Assembly (NCBI GenBank): GCA_964478775.1
Contig: CAYZJC010000001.1
Coordinates: 1-64,000, forward strand
Direction: 5' to 3'
DNA: 64,000 nucleotides
Source of the DNA: PNMQ01 sp964478775
GTDB taxonomy: Bacteria; Pseudomonadota; Alphaproteobacteria; Paracaedibacterales; CAIOTO01
Shown here: positions 17,740-26,270 of the stretch, piece by piece
Layout: every line of letters starts with the position of its first letter
How positions within the stretch are numbered: position 1 is the stretch's first letter
The notes under the pieces: model-generated
What the model saw: the letters and a program-made list of their open reading frames with translations, nothing else
Told to the model about the DNA's origin: nothing
Databases searched by the model: none
Made by a program: the position numbers and the translations under genes

Positions 17740-19689
17740 CTAGCCAAGTGTGAGGGTACCTAACGTTGTTGCCGAACCCAAACGCAGTTTACCTGTGCTA
17801 TTGACAGTAATAGGTCTTGCGCAGCTTTGATTGACAGTGGCAACACACCCATACACATTGATAGAGCCAGATGTTCCTGAAATAGTCCCAAGTGTACTAT
17901 CAGCCGTTAACGAGAGCTGATGACCATTAAGGTCTAGTGTGCCAGTGTTCACCATACCCCTAATCCATGTGGTGGTTTGTAGTTTAACTGAACCTGGGGT
18001 TTCTGCAGTATCAAAAAAATTCATACCATACGTTGACATTCCAGGTAAATTGGTTGGCAGCAAGAACACTTGCCCGTTTGAGTCAATTTTTCCACGTGCT
18101 GACACTGTCACACTATTAGAAATTGTTGTTGCAGAAGCACCTGCTTGCCATGTTCCACCATTAAAGATAAGGGTTCCAGGCAAAGTGCTATTGGCCGCCA
18201 CACGTAAAACCCCTGCTGTCAAAGTCGTTGAGGTAATATTGGTATTCGTTCCACTTAAATTAATAATACCATCAGCATTTGTTGATGTATCATTGATGGT
18301 TAACGTATATGCCCCCGTCACACCGCCAGAAAGTGCAAATGTAAACCCATTCGGGTTGAGTGTTGTATTACTGATTAATGTGATAGCACCACTTAACGTT
18401 TTACTAGCCCCTGCTTTTAAAGTTGGGGTTGACAAACATGTAATGGGTCTTGACACATCCTCTGAAAAGGTCCCTGTACAGCCGCTCACTTTCAATGAAC
18501 CATTTGCACTCGAGATTGTACCAATCGTGCTATTGCTTGAAACGGTTAAGATTCTGCTATTAAGGTCAATAGACCCAGAGTTGGTAAGCCCACCAGACAA
18601 CGTCACATTTGCGCTTGGCAATTTATATGTACCACCTGTATTAATCACCAACGGCTGCGCAGCACTAACATAACCGTACAAGGTACAATATTGACCAATC
18701 GTTGTGGTGCCAACGTTCTTAATTTTAGACACCCCCATAGAAGTTGAAGCTGAAGTATCCAAAACATACGAATATCCATTTCCACTTTGTAAATTTAAGT
18801 TTGTAATTGTATTATCAATCGTACCTGAATATGCTGAATCAACGGTGAGAGATATAATCAATGGCGCATTTGCACTAACACTTTTAAGCATACCAGAACC
18901 AGAAAGATTATAAAGGGTTTGCGTATCCCCATCAATGTCGTATGTACCTGACAGAACAAGACTGGTGGCTTCTACTAAATCTGTTGGGTTATCTGAAATG
19001 AGTGTGGCCGAGTTTCCAATATTAATTAACCCCATCGTTGTGTTATTAGAACCGTTTGCCAATTCCAACTTACCTGCACCAGTTAAATATAAGTTATAGG
19101 CACCACTAATACCATATGTGATTATTAATTTATCTGTAGATACAGGCACATTGATATACGCAGTGTTAGTTAAGATGATTGGGTTTGAAATTGAGTTGGT
19201 TCCTGTGGGGGCGACTAAAGTACCCACCCCAAGACTTATATTGCCGCTCATAGTGCCACTCAGTAGTAAACTTGCTGCATTATTCACATACGTGTTTGGT
19301 ATGGATGTGTTGGTTCCACTTAAAGTCAGCCTTCCTGTTTGGTTCACGGAACTATCAGTAATTGTTAAGCTAGCAGAACTATTTCCTGTCATATTTCCAG
19401 ACAGTGTTGCACTGTAATTATAAACATCTATTGTACTGCTTGCTGTTAAAGAAACTGTATTTGAAATTGTGATTGCACCTGAAAATTTGAGTTTTCCGCC
19501 CCCAAGTATGAGTGTCCCCGCTAAAGTACCGCTGCCAGAAGTAGGGCCTGTGTAAGTATAGGCAGTTGCACTACTAAACGTATAGGTATACCCCGAATCT
19601 ATTTTTAAGTCCGCCAATGCTGGTTGGGTTACCCCCCCTAACAGTAACATTAAACTGATGATATTTTTAATATAAATTTGCCGTACCAT
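17740..19689 (-). CDS. Secreted beta-helix (autotransporter-passenger-like) protein, larger paralogue
   Basis: 649 residues from the ATG at 19689, chosen for its AAGGGGG site. After a signal peptide (IISLMLLLGGVTQPALA) the protein is made of irregular short repeats rich in S, T, G, N and alternate hydrophobics, such as GTLILGGGKLKFSG and ISNTVSLTASSTIDV. This resembles autotransporter-associated beta-strand repeats that stack into a beta-helix. It ends in mid-repeat with no C-terminal beta-barrel, so it cannot be a classical type V autotransporter. The mature N-terminus (DSGYTYTFS...) matches the upstream neighbour, showing a tandem duplication. Function unknown; surface adhesin or secreted shell protein is a guess. 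Confidence 0.65.
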   Translation of the reverse strand: MVRQIYIKNIISLMLLLGGVTQPALADLKIDSGYTYTFSSATAYTYTGPTSGSGTLAGTLILGGGKLKFSGAITISNTVSLTASSTIDVYNYSATLSGNMTGNSSASLTITDSSVNQTGRLTLSGTNTSIPNTYVNNAASLLLSGTMSGNISLGVGTLVAPTGTNSISNPIILTNTAYINVPVSTDKLIITYGISGAYNLYLTGAGKLELANGSNNTTMGLINIGNSATLISDNPTDLVEATSLVLSGTYDIDGDTQTLYNLSGSGMLKSVSANAPLIISLTVDSAYSGTIDNTITNLNLQSGNGYSYVLDTSASTSMGVSKIKNVGTTTIGQYCTLYGYVSAAQPLVINTGGTYKLPSANVTLSGGLTNSGSIDLNSRILTVSSNSTIGTISSANGSLKVSGCTGTFSEDVSRPITCLSTPTLKAGASKTLSGAITLISNTTLNPNGFTFALSGGVTGAYTLTINDTSTNADGIINLSGTNTNITSTTLTAGVLRVAANSTLPGTLIFNGGTWQAGASATTISNSVTVSARGKIDSNGQVFLLPTNLPGMSTYGMNFFDTAETPGSVKLQTTTWIRGMVNTGTLDLNGHQLSLTADSTLGTISGTSGSINVYGCVATVNQSCARPITVNSTGKLRLGSATTLGTLTLG

Positions 19690-19733
19690 AAAGCCCCCTT
19701 CTCTATATGAAGCCATTGTTTGACATTAAATTT

Positions 19734-21185
19734 TTAAGACACTGTGAATTTTGGCAAGCTAATATTTCCAGTTACCTTAAGTGTACTGCCGTTTTTTACA
19801 TTCAGTGGAACCACACAAGCTGTACCAAGTGCCACAGTTGGCGCTGAACTCGTTCCATCGCCCAGGGTGATTTCTAAAGTTGATGCATCACCAGTAGATG
19901 TGGTAACAGTGCCCAAATCATTGGTTGTTTCACTTCCTAAAATACTGAGGTTCTTTCCTTTTAAATCTACCGTTCCTGAATTTGTTAATTTGCTGAGTTG
20001 ACTGTCATCTAATAAATCTAGTTCCCCATTAGCAGCGATACTCACAGGTTTTGCCAATGAAAATTTTGCATTTAAGATGACTTTTTCACCAATAGAAGTT
20101 GTGCCTGTAATATTATTTTGAGCTGTTGAAGCATCTAACGTGAAGCTGTTCGTGTTTGCGTTTCCACTCACTAAATTCAAATTATGAACAGAAGCATCTA
20201 ATGTCCCTGTAAATATTTTATCAGTCGTTAAATTTACGGTTAAGGATACGGCATCTGATGATTGTGAAGCAGTCCCAGTTGTGCCTGCATCTGGATAACT
20301 CACTAGACTACCCGCACCACTCAAATTTTTTATCGTCTGGCTATGACCATTTAAATCAACAATCTTTTCATTCACTATACTGGCATTTGACATGCAGTTT
20401 TCAACACCAAATTCAATCATTCCATTTACAGAAAGCGTAAGGGTTCCAGTATAGTTAGGGCAAGCTTGACTAACAGTTAAATATTTTGTGACATCAGTAC
20501 TTGGCAAACTCAGTGCACCCGTTCCACTGATTTCACCTGACAATGTTAAAATGTGATTCGTTGTATCAATCATGCTATCGGTTGCAATTTGAATAGCATT
20601 AGGTAACACTAATGATAACGCATTCGGATATATTGTTCCACCCTTGAAGACTAAAACATCAGCACTGCTCAACGTTCCTGTGTAGGTGGGACTACTTGCA
20701 GCATCTTGTATTGCAGTTGCAGAGGTAAAGTAATAAGAACCACTCTTAAAATATTGATACACAGTTTTTGTTCCGCTATAACTGCCTGTCGTAATTGGGT
20801 CTGCCATCAATGCATCTTTTTTAAGGGTAAGACTTTCTGTTCCTGAAAATGAACCAAAAATCGTTCCATACACAAAATTGAGAACTGCTAAATCTATCGT
20901 GCTTGCAGCTGCCACTTCAATGTCATGACCGGAGAAATTAATATTTTGGTCACTAAAAGTTAAGGTGCCACCATTTAAACTAATGGCATCTGTTTCGCCT
21001 ATGCTTCCTGTTCCACTATCACTCACCCCATCCGTATAAGCATAAGTAGTATTATCTGAAAATGTATAGGTGTAGCCTGAACCAATTGTAACCGCACCAA
21101 CCTCAGCATGCTGTGTCATTGCGGAAAAGAGGAACAATGCCCCTACCATATATTTTAGTGTTGATTTTTTTATTATTTCCTTCAT
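19734..21185 (-). CDS. Secreted beta-helix (autotransporter-passenger-like) protein, smaller paralogue
   Basis: 483 residues from the ATG at 21185, with a GGGG ribosome site 6 bases upstream. Signal peptide YMVGALFLFSAMTQHAEVGA, then GSGYTYTFSDNTTYAYTDG, closely like the start of the next gene. The rest is S/T/G/N-rich with beta-strand periodicity (ISLNGGTLTFSD, SADVLVFKGGTIYP, NAIQIATDSMIDT). No transmembrane barrel or anchor is present at the C-terminus. It is upstream of the 649-residue paralogue on the same strand, 44 nt apart, so the two are probably made together. Confidence 0.65.
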   Translation of the reverse strand: MKEIIKKSTLKYMVGALFLFSAMTQHAEVGAVTIGSGYTYTFSDNTTYAYTDGVSDSGTGSIGETDAISLNGGTLTFSDQNINFSGHDIEVAAASTIDLAVLNFVYGTIFGSFSGTESLTLKKDALMADPITTGSYSGTKTVYQYFKSGSYYFTSATAIQDAASSPTYTGTLSSADVLVFKGGTIYPNALSLVLPNAIQIATDSMIDTTNHILTLSGEISGTGALSLPSTDVTKYLTVSQACPNYTGTLTLSVNGMIEFGVENCMSNASIVNEKIVDLNGHSQTIKNLSGAGSLVSYPDAGTTGTASQSSDAVSLTVNLTTDKIFTGTLDASVHNLNLVSGNANTNSFTLDASTAQNNITGTTSIGEKVILNAKFSLAKPVSIAANGELDLLDDSQLSKLTNSGTVDLKGKNLSILGSETTNDLGTVTTSTGDASTLEITLGDGTSSAPTVALGTACVVPLNVKNGSTLKVTGNISLPKFTVS

Positions 21186-21346
21186 ATAAACCCCATGTAA
21201 AAAGATTGTATCCCCCAAAACTATATTTACACAGAATGTATTAACAAATAATTAATAATTAGTATTTTTAAATAAAACACAATAAGAAAGATGAATAGGG
21301 AAAATGTGCTTGCAAATTATGGAAGGGCGTGTGATTATTTAGAAAA

Positions 21347-21366
21347 GACCTTATACTCTTAAGGTC
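21347..21366. promoter_or_regulatory. Dyad over a possible lptC -10 element
   Basis: Perfect 7-bp inverted repeat GACCTTA / TAAGGTC with a 6-nt spacer, overlapping TATACT (21352-21357), 37 nt before the lptC ATG. An operator or a protein-binding -10 region is plausible. It shares TTATACTCTT with the rph upstream region. Confidence 0.4.
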
Positions 21367-21403
21367 AAAACTTTAATCACTTTTTAATAGCTTTAGGTTT
21401 ACT

Positions 21404-21994
21404 ATGCTTCAAGAGATATTTGAAAAACCAAACTCAACGATTAAAGCAACAATGTTCTTAAAGCTGACCCTTAAAAAAGCAATTAAATTTTCCTTTCCAG
21501 CTTTGGCGATTGTTCTGGTTGCAATTACTTTTTTCCCGCACCACAGCGGTAAGGATGCTACTGCAAATACGCAAATGGCCCAAGTGTCACGCCTTCGTTA
21601 TACCAGCACGACCCAAAAAGGTGAGCATATTGAATTACAAGCTAAAAAAGGAAGCGCAATTGACACAGACACAGTGACCCTTGACGCCGTTGCAGGTAAC
21701 CTCACCGGGCCTGCTGGGCAAAATTATAAGCTACAAGCTGACAAAGGTGAATTTAATAAAAATCAGCACACCGTTTCCTTAAAAGGTAATGTAGAATTAA
21801 CGGCGCCTTCTGGGATAACAGTTAACACCCCGCAAGCGACCCTTAATATGCAAACAGGAAAAGCAAGCGGTGATCAAACCATTACAGCGCAGCACCCCCA
21901 TGGGCAAATCAACAGCCAGTCCTTTGAAGTTGACCAAGAGAAACAAGAAATCACGTTTAAAGGAAAGCCCACACTTGTGTTTGAAAAGCCATAA
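21404..21994 (+). CDS. lptC: LPS export protein LptC
   Basis: 196 residues. One N-terminal membrane helix (FSFPALAIVLVAITFFP, residues about 30-46) is followed by a periplasmic beta-jellyroll: VSRLRYTSTTQKGEHIELQAKKG, YKLQADKGEFNKNQHTVSLKGNVEL and ITAQHPHGQINSQSFEVDQEKQEITFKGKPTLVF. LptC receives LPS from the LptB2FG extractor and passes it to LptA. The next gene is lptA, as usual, but lptB does not follow. Start 21404 has TTTAGG upstream; an ATG at 21452 is an alternative. Confidence 0.85.
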   Translation: MLQEIFEKPNSTIKATMFLKLTLKKAIKFSFPALAIVLVAITFFPHHSGKDATANTQMAQVSRLRYTSTTQKGEHIELQAKKGSAIDTDTVTLDAVAGNLTGPAGQNYKLQADKGEFNKNQHTVSLKGNVELTAPSGITVNTPQATLNMQTGKASGDQTITAQHPHGQINSQSFEVDQEKQEITFKGKPTLVFEKP

Positions 21995-22045
21995 CTGGTA
22001 TAGTGAAAGGTAAGTATCCTTTTTAAGTTCTGTAAAGTTTTTCTC

Positions 22046-22687
22046 TTGAACCTGCAATTTTCCTTAATATTTTCCAACACAGTTAAAACCCAGCTATGGT
22101 GCGCTAGCCTTGCCGCATGGCTTGGTACATGTCATGTCATGGCATCGCCTTTGCAAGGGAACTTGACTGGTGAAACCATGGTGATGAATGCAAAAGAAAA
22201 CACAGCAACAGTTACGGGTGGGGCTTTACCAGCACAGCTTCATGTTCAAACGTATTCCTCTTGGGTGGACATAACAAGCCAACACATGAAGGTCACTTTT
22301 GCAAAAAAGGTGGTAGCAACAGCCACACCTGCTGCTGATCATGTAGCACAACCAAACCACACCTCTTCCTTTTCAAAAGACATTTATCAACTTGAAATGA
22401 ACACGAACGTTGTTGTCATCATAAAAGATAAAGGTAAACAAATCTTATACACCCTTAAGGCTGACAGATGTCACACGAAAGGCCCCCTTCTTGAATGCTA
22501 CGGTCATATTACTGTCTTACAAGGGCACAACACACTCACAAGTCCTTATGTTATATTCAATACTCTAAATCAAGAAGTTAAATTTCAAAAAAACCCCTTA
22601 GCTAAGACGTCACCACAGACAAGACCAACAGCCTTTATTCACCATATCAAAGCCCCACTTCACAATAAAAACAGTATAACTAAATAA
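22046..22687 (+). CDS. lptA: LPS transport periplasmic protein LptA (OstA-like)
   Basis: 213 residues, apparently from a TTG start at 22046, since no ATG precedes the signal peptide (LWCASLAAWLGTCHVMA). The mature part has the OstA pattern: NLTGETMVMNAKENTATVTGGA near the start, then LKADRCHTKGPLLECYGHITVLQG and LTSPYVIFNTLNQEVKF. LptA forms the periplasmic bridge for LPS. It follows lptC by 51 nt. The TTG start is inferred from the frame limits, as stops at 22001 and 22004 block any upstream start. Confidence 0.75.
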   Translation: MNLQFSLIFSNTVKTQLWCASLAAWLGTCHVMASPLQGNLTGETMVMNAKENTATVTGGALPAQLHVQTYSSWVDITSQHMKVTFAKKVVATATPAADHVAQPNHTSSFSKDIYQLEMNTNVVVIIKDKGKQILYTLKADRCHTKGPLLECYGHITVLQGHNTLTSPYVIFNTLNQEVKFQKNPLAKTSPQTRPTAFIHHIKAPLHNKNSITK

Positions 22688-22705
22688 ATAAACAGGAGGT
22701 TTTTA

Positions 22706-23569
22706 TTGCATAATCTGTCAATTAACGATGTTGGTGCTTTCATAACGCATTTTATGACGCAATCAACTAACCTCATACATCAACAAACTCCCCCCCCTAT
22801 TGTACATGGTTTTTTTAAAGGGGTTGTCAGTATTCCAAACCTTCAACCCACAGCCTTTAATTGTTCTTTGGGAAAAGGTGAAGATGAGCGCGTGATGCTG
22901 AACCGACATGTGATGAAAAAGGCATTACTAAGCCATAAAGCAAACCTTTCAACACACATTGAAGATATCCCCCTTTTGTTTTTAAAACAAGTCCACGGAA
23001 ACGTTGTCGTTACTGTTGATAGCCCATTTGATACCATACTTGAAGCAGACGCAATGGTCACCTCACAAACAAATATTTTATTGGGGGTTCAAACGGCAGA
23101 TTGCATTCCCCTTCTTTTTGCAGACCCTTGCAATAGTGTCATTGGGGTTGCGCATGCAGGCTGGAAAGGCTTAAAACAAGGCGTCATACAAAACACGCTT
23201 GCAGCAATGGAACAACTTGGCGCGAACCGTTCAAAGATAAGGGCAGCGATAGGCCCTTGCATCGCCCCTCAAAGTTATGAAGTGGGTGAAGACGTCTTTG
23301 AAAATTTCAAAGAAAATTACCCGTCGGTTTTCTACCCCTGGCCCACACCACATACGCATGACGCAATAACACCTACACCGAAAACATATGCGTTTGACAT
23401 TGCAAAAGTTGCCACACAAATTTTAAAAGCAGAAAAAATAATGGATATCAGTCATCAAATGATTGATACCTACAGTCAATTAGATTACTTTAGTTTTCGA
23501 AGGCACACCCACCAAAATATCGGCCATATAGGCAATCAAGCCTCTGTGATAGGGATGCTAAGTTTTTAA
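22706..23569 (+). CDS. pgeF: Peptidoglycan editing factor PgeF (laccase domain, YfiH family)
   Basis: 287 residues. It starts at a TTG with a perfect AGGAGG site 7 bases upstream, which settles the start. Seen: FLKQVHGNVVV, ADAMVTSQ, VQTADCIPLLFAD, GVAHAGWKGLKQGVIQNT, IGPCIAPQSYEVG and a C-terminal DYFSFRRHTHQNIG. The histidines and cysteine of the metal site are all present. Family members act as purine nucleoside phosphorylases or remove wrongly incorporated residues from peptidoglycan precursors. It follows lptA by 18 nt and precedes uvrC by 16 nt. Confidence 0.9.
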   Translation: MHNLSINDVGAFITHFMTQSTNLIHQQTPPPIVHGFFKGVVSIPNLQPTAFNCSLGKGEDERVMLNRHVMKKALLSHKANLSTHIEDIPLLFLKQVHGNVVVTVDSPFDTILEADAMVTSQTNILLGVQTADCIPLLFADPCNSVIGVAHAGWKGLKQGVIQNTLAAMEQLGANRSKIRAAIGPCIAPQSYEVGEDVFENFKENYPSVFYPWPTPHTHDAITPTPKTYAFDIAKVATQILKAEKIMDISHQMIDTYSQLDYFSFRRHTHQNIGHIGNQASVIGMLSF

Positions 23570-23585
23570 ATGAACTTAAGAAATA

Positions 23586-25448
23586 ATGCAAGAAGAAGAC
23601 TTACAAACGCAAGAAACAGCCCAAAATGACCACTTAAGCCAGTTGGAACAAGGGGTTATGGTTATTAGGGATGTTGTTAAAACATTAACCCTACAACCTG
23701 GCGTATATCGCATGCTGAGCGCTGACGGGGAAGTGTTGTATGTTGGAAAAGCTAAAAATTTAAAAAATCGCGTTGTGGCTTATACCAAACCACAAGTGCT
23801 TCCCAACCGTTTACAGCGTATGATCTCGCAAACGCGAAAGATGGAGATTGTTACAACCCACACGGAAACAGAAGCGTTATTATTAGAATCTAACCTTATT
23901 AAACAACTACAACCGCGTTATAATATTTTACTCAAAGACGATAAGTCATTTCCCTATATCCTTTTAACAAAGGGGCATTCGTTTCCTCGCATCATGAAGC
24001 ACAGAGGCCCGCATTCTATTGTAGGTGAATATTTTGGCCCCTTTGCAAACGTGGCCGCTGTAGATGAAGCCATCTTAGTTGTGCAAAAAATTTTTCAAAT
24101 TCGCAACTGCACAGATTCTTATTTTTCAGCCCGCAAACGACCTTGCCTTCAATACCATATCAAACGCTGTAGCGCCCCATGTGTGAACCGTATCAACCAT
24201 GAACAGTACAGTGAAACGTTGCAAATGGCCAAACAGTTTTTGCAAGGTAAAAGCGACGTTGTACAAAAAGTATTATCACAAAAAATGCTCGCTTATAGTG
24301 ACGATTTAGAATACGAAAAAGCAAAGGAAATCAGAGACACCATCAAACTCATCACCGACATACAAGCACGCCAGCGCATTAATTTAAGCGGCCTTAGAGA
24401 TGTGGATGTCTTAGCGCTTATCCAACACAATGGCCTTACCTGCGTTCAGGTGTTTTTCTACCGTTATGGGCGCAACTTTGGAACAGAGTCTTACTTTTTA
24501 TCACACGTCAGCGACGAAAGTGAAAGCGATATTTTAACAGCCTTCGTTAACCAGTTTTACACAACCAGAGCCCCTGCCCCCCTTGTGTTACTCAATCATG
24601 CCTTACAAGAAACCAAATTAGTCATACAAGCCTTAAAGGAACACCACAATACAAGTTTTACCTTTGAGACCCCCAAGCTTGGCTTAAAAGCCGAACTCAT
24701 AGAACATGCAACCAATAATGCGAAAGACGCTATTGAACGCCGTTTAAGTCACACCGACAGCTTTGTTAAAATTTTTAAAAATTTACAAGACATAGCTGGC
24801 TTATCTTCAAGCCCAAAACGCATTGAAGTATATGACAATAGTCACCTACAAGGAACCCATGCGTGCGGCGTGATGATTGTTGCAACACAAGAAGGCTTTG
24901 AGAAAAAGGCATATCGAAAGTTTACCCCCAAAGAAGCCCAAAGCAACGACGACTTTGCCATGATGCGAGAATTTTTAAAAAGAAGATTACAGCATATTGA
25001 TGACTGGGGGAAACCTGATTTACTTCTGATTGATGGTGGGCAAGGTCAGCTTTCTGCGGTACACGATATTGTAAATGAAATTGGTTTAGATATTGCTGTT
25101 ATTGCCATTGCAAAAGGGCCAGATAGAAATGCTGGTCGTGAACGCCTATTTATGCGCAATAAAGATGTTATTGCCCTTGAGAAAAACGACCCCCTACTCC
25201 ATTTTTTGCAAACCATTCGTGATGAAGCCCACAGATTTGCCATTGGAACCCACCGACAAATGCGCAAAAAAACATTAACCCATTCCAAGTTAGATGATGT
25301 CCCAGGGATTGGCGCAGCACGTAAAAAATTACTCCTACTCCATTTTGGTTCAGTCAAAAATATCGCAAGAGCTGCCATTGCTGACCTTGAACGCGTTGAA
25401 GGCATTAGTAAAGCTGTTGCAAAAAAAGTGTATGACTTTTTTAGATAG
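23586..25448 (+). CDS. uvrC: Excinuclease ABC subunit C
   Basis: 620 residues, full length. UvrC makes both incisions in nucleotide-excision repair. Domains: an N-terminal GIY-YIG nuclease (PGVYRMLSADGEVLYVGKAKNLKNRV), cysteine cluster CLQYHIKRCSAPC, UVR motif YEKAKEIRDTIKL near residue 245, a C-terminal RNase-H-like nuclease (EVYDNSHLQG, LLIDGGQGQL), and tandem helix-hairpin-helix motifs at the end (VPGIGAARKKLLL, VEGISKAVAKKV). The stop is followed directly by the tRNA-Leu region. Confidence 0.97.
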   Translation: MQEEDLQTQETAQNDHLSQLEQGVMVIRDVVKTLTLQPGVYRMLSADGEVLYVGKAKNLKNRVVAYTKPQVLPNRLQRMISQTRKMEIVTTHTETEALLLESNLIKQLQPRYNILLKDDKSFPYILLTKGHSFPRIMKHRGPHSIVGEYFGPFANVAAVDEAILVVQKIFQIRNCTDSYFSARKRPCLQYHIKRCSAPCVNRINHEQYSETLQMAKQFLQGKSDVVQKVLSQKMLAYSDDLEYEKAKEIRDTIKLITDIQARQRINLSGLRDVDVLALIQHNGLTCVQVFFYRYGRNFGTESYFLSHVSDESESDILTAFVNQFYTTRAPAPLVLLNHALQETKLVIQALKEHHNTSFTFETPKLGLKAELIEHATNNAKDAIERRLSHTDSFVKIFKNLQDIAGLSSSPKRIEVYDNSHLQGTHACGVMIVATQEGFEKKAYRKFTPKEAQSNDDFAMMREFLKRRLQHIDDWGKPDLLLIDGGQGQLSAVHDIVNEIGLDIAVIAIAKGPDRNAGRERLFMRNKDVIALEKNDPLLHFLQTIRDEAHRFAIGTHRQMRKKTLTHSKLDDVPGIGAARKKLLLLHFGSVKNIARAAIADLERVEGISKAVAKKVYDFFR

Positions 25449-25495
25449 CACAATAACGCGTATTAAGTTAATAATAAAATAAAAAGGGAAATTAA

Positions 25496-25580
25496 TGGTG
25501 CCCTCGGGGAGACTCGAACTCCCACATCAGAAGATAATAGATTTTGAGTCTACCGCGTCTACCAATTCCGCCACAAGGGC
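25496..25580 (-). tRNA. tRNA-Leu (CAA)
   Basis: 85 nt including an encoded CCA. Read on the minus strand: acceptor GCCCTTG pairs with CGAGGGC, a D arm with GGTAGACGC, anticodon stem GTAGA/TCTAT around loop CTCAAAA giving anticodon CAA, a long variable arm as in leucine tRNAs, T arm GGGAG TTCGAGT CTCCC, discriminator A. It is convergent with uvrC. Confidence 0.95.
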
Positions 25581-25801
25581 ACACCATTGATTGTGAAATA
25601 TTACAGAGAATTTCCACATCCAATATTTAGTTACACTATCACAATGTGGTCCGACACGCAAGCCTTTTTTACAAATTAAAATGTCTTTTATCAAGCCCAT
25701 AAAGATCACCACCATAAAAAAGAAAAGCACTTGATCGTGTGAGATGAGTCTTGTAAAGTAAGGCATATTCAATTGTTTACTACAAAGATCATTTATTTCC
25801 C

Positions 25802-26179
25802 ATGTCCTACGATTCAAATAATGTTTTCGCCAAAATTTTACGCAAAGAAATTCCTTGCAAATCAATATTTGAAAATGAACACGCCCTTGCATTTTATGAT
25901 ATTGCACCAGATGCACAAATTCATGCACTCGTCATTCCTAAAGGATGCTACGTCAATGCCCATGACTTTTACCAAAAAGCAAGCGATGTCGAATTAGTTG
26001 AATTTCACAAAGCCGTAAGTAGGGTGATTGCTGNNNNNNNNNNTGACCTTGAAGAACCTGGGTATCGACTTATAGCCAATACAGGCGTGAGTGCAAACCA
26101 GCAAGTGCCGCATTATCATGTTCATATACTAGGTGGCAATGATATTTCACCGCTTATTAATGGTTTTGAAAAGTCATAA
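25802..26179 (+). CDS. HIT (histidine triad) family protein, with internal gap
   Basis: About 125 residues. HIT proteins are small nucleotide hydrolases or transferases of the HinT type. Seen: the N-terminal NVFAKILRKEIPCKSIFENEH, HALVIPKG, and the triad VPHYHVHILGG near the end. A run of ten Ns (26034-26043) lies between VSRVIA and DLEEPGYRL. The two ends share TG, so a direct join also keeps frame. The ATG at 25802 is the natural family start. Confidence 0.9.
   Translation: MSYDSNNVFAKILRKEIPCKSIFENEHALAFYDIAPDAQIHALVIPKGCYVNAHDFYQKASDVELVEFHKAVSRVIAXXXXDLEEPGYRLIANTGVSANQQVPHYHVHILGGNDISPLINGFEKS
26034..26043. other. Assembly gap (10 N) in HIT gene
   Basis: Ten Ns. The reading frame is kept with ten Ns and also if the two ends overlap by TG. 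Confidence 0.95.
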
Positions 26180-26270
26180 ACTACCTTTTGTTTTATAAAT
26201 ATTGTTATTGATGTAGCTGCCGTTGAGTTGAAATTAAGTTTGTTAGAGTTATATAAGAAAGATCATAAAG

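Noticed and set aside
17939..19417. Long plus-strand open frames opposite the beta-helix gene.
   Set aside because: They are shadows of the repetitive minus-strand gene, which has the signal peptide and ribosome site.
22790..22797. Eight-cytosine run in pgeF as a phase-variation tract.
   Set aside because: pgeF is a housekeeping gene and C runs recur in other such genes here, so this is probably compositional.
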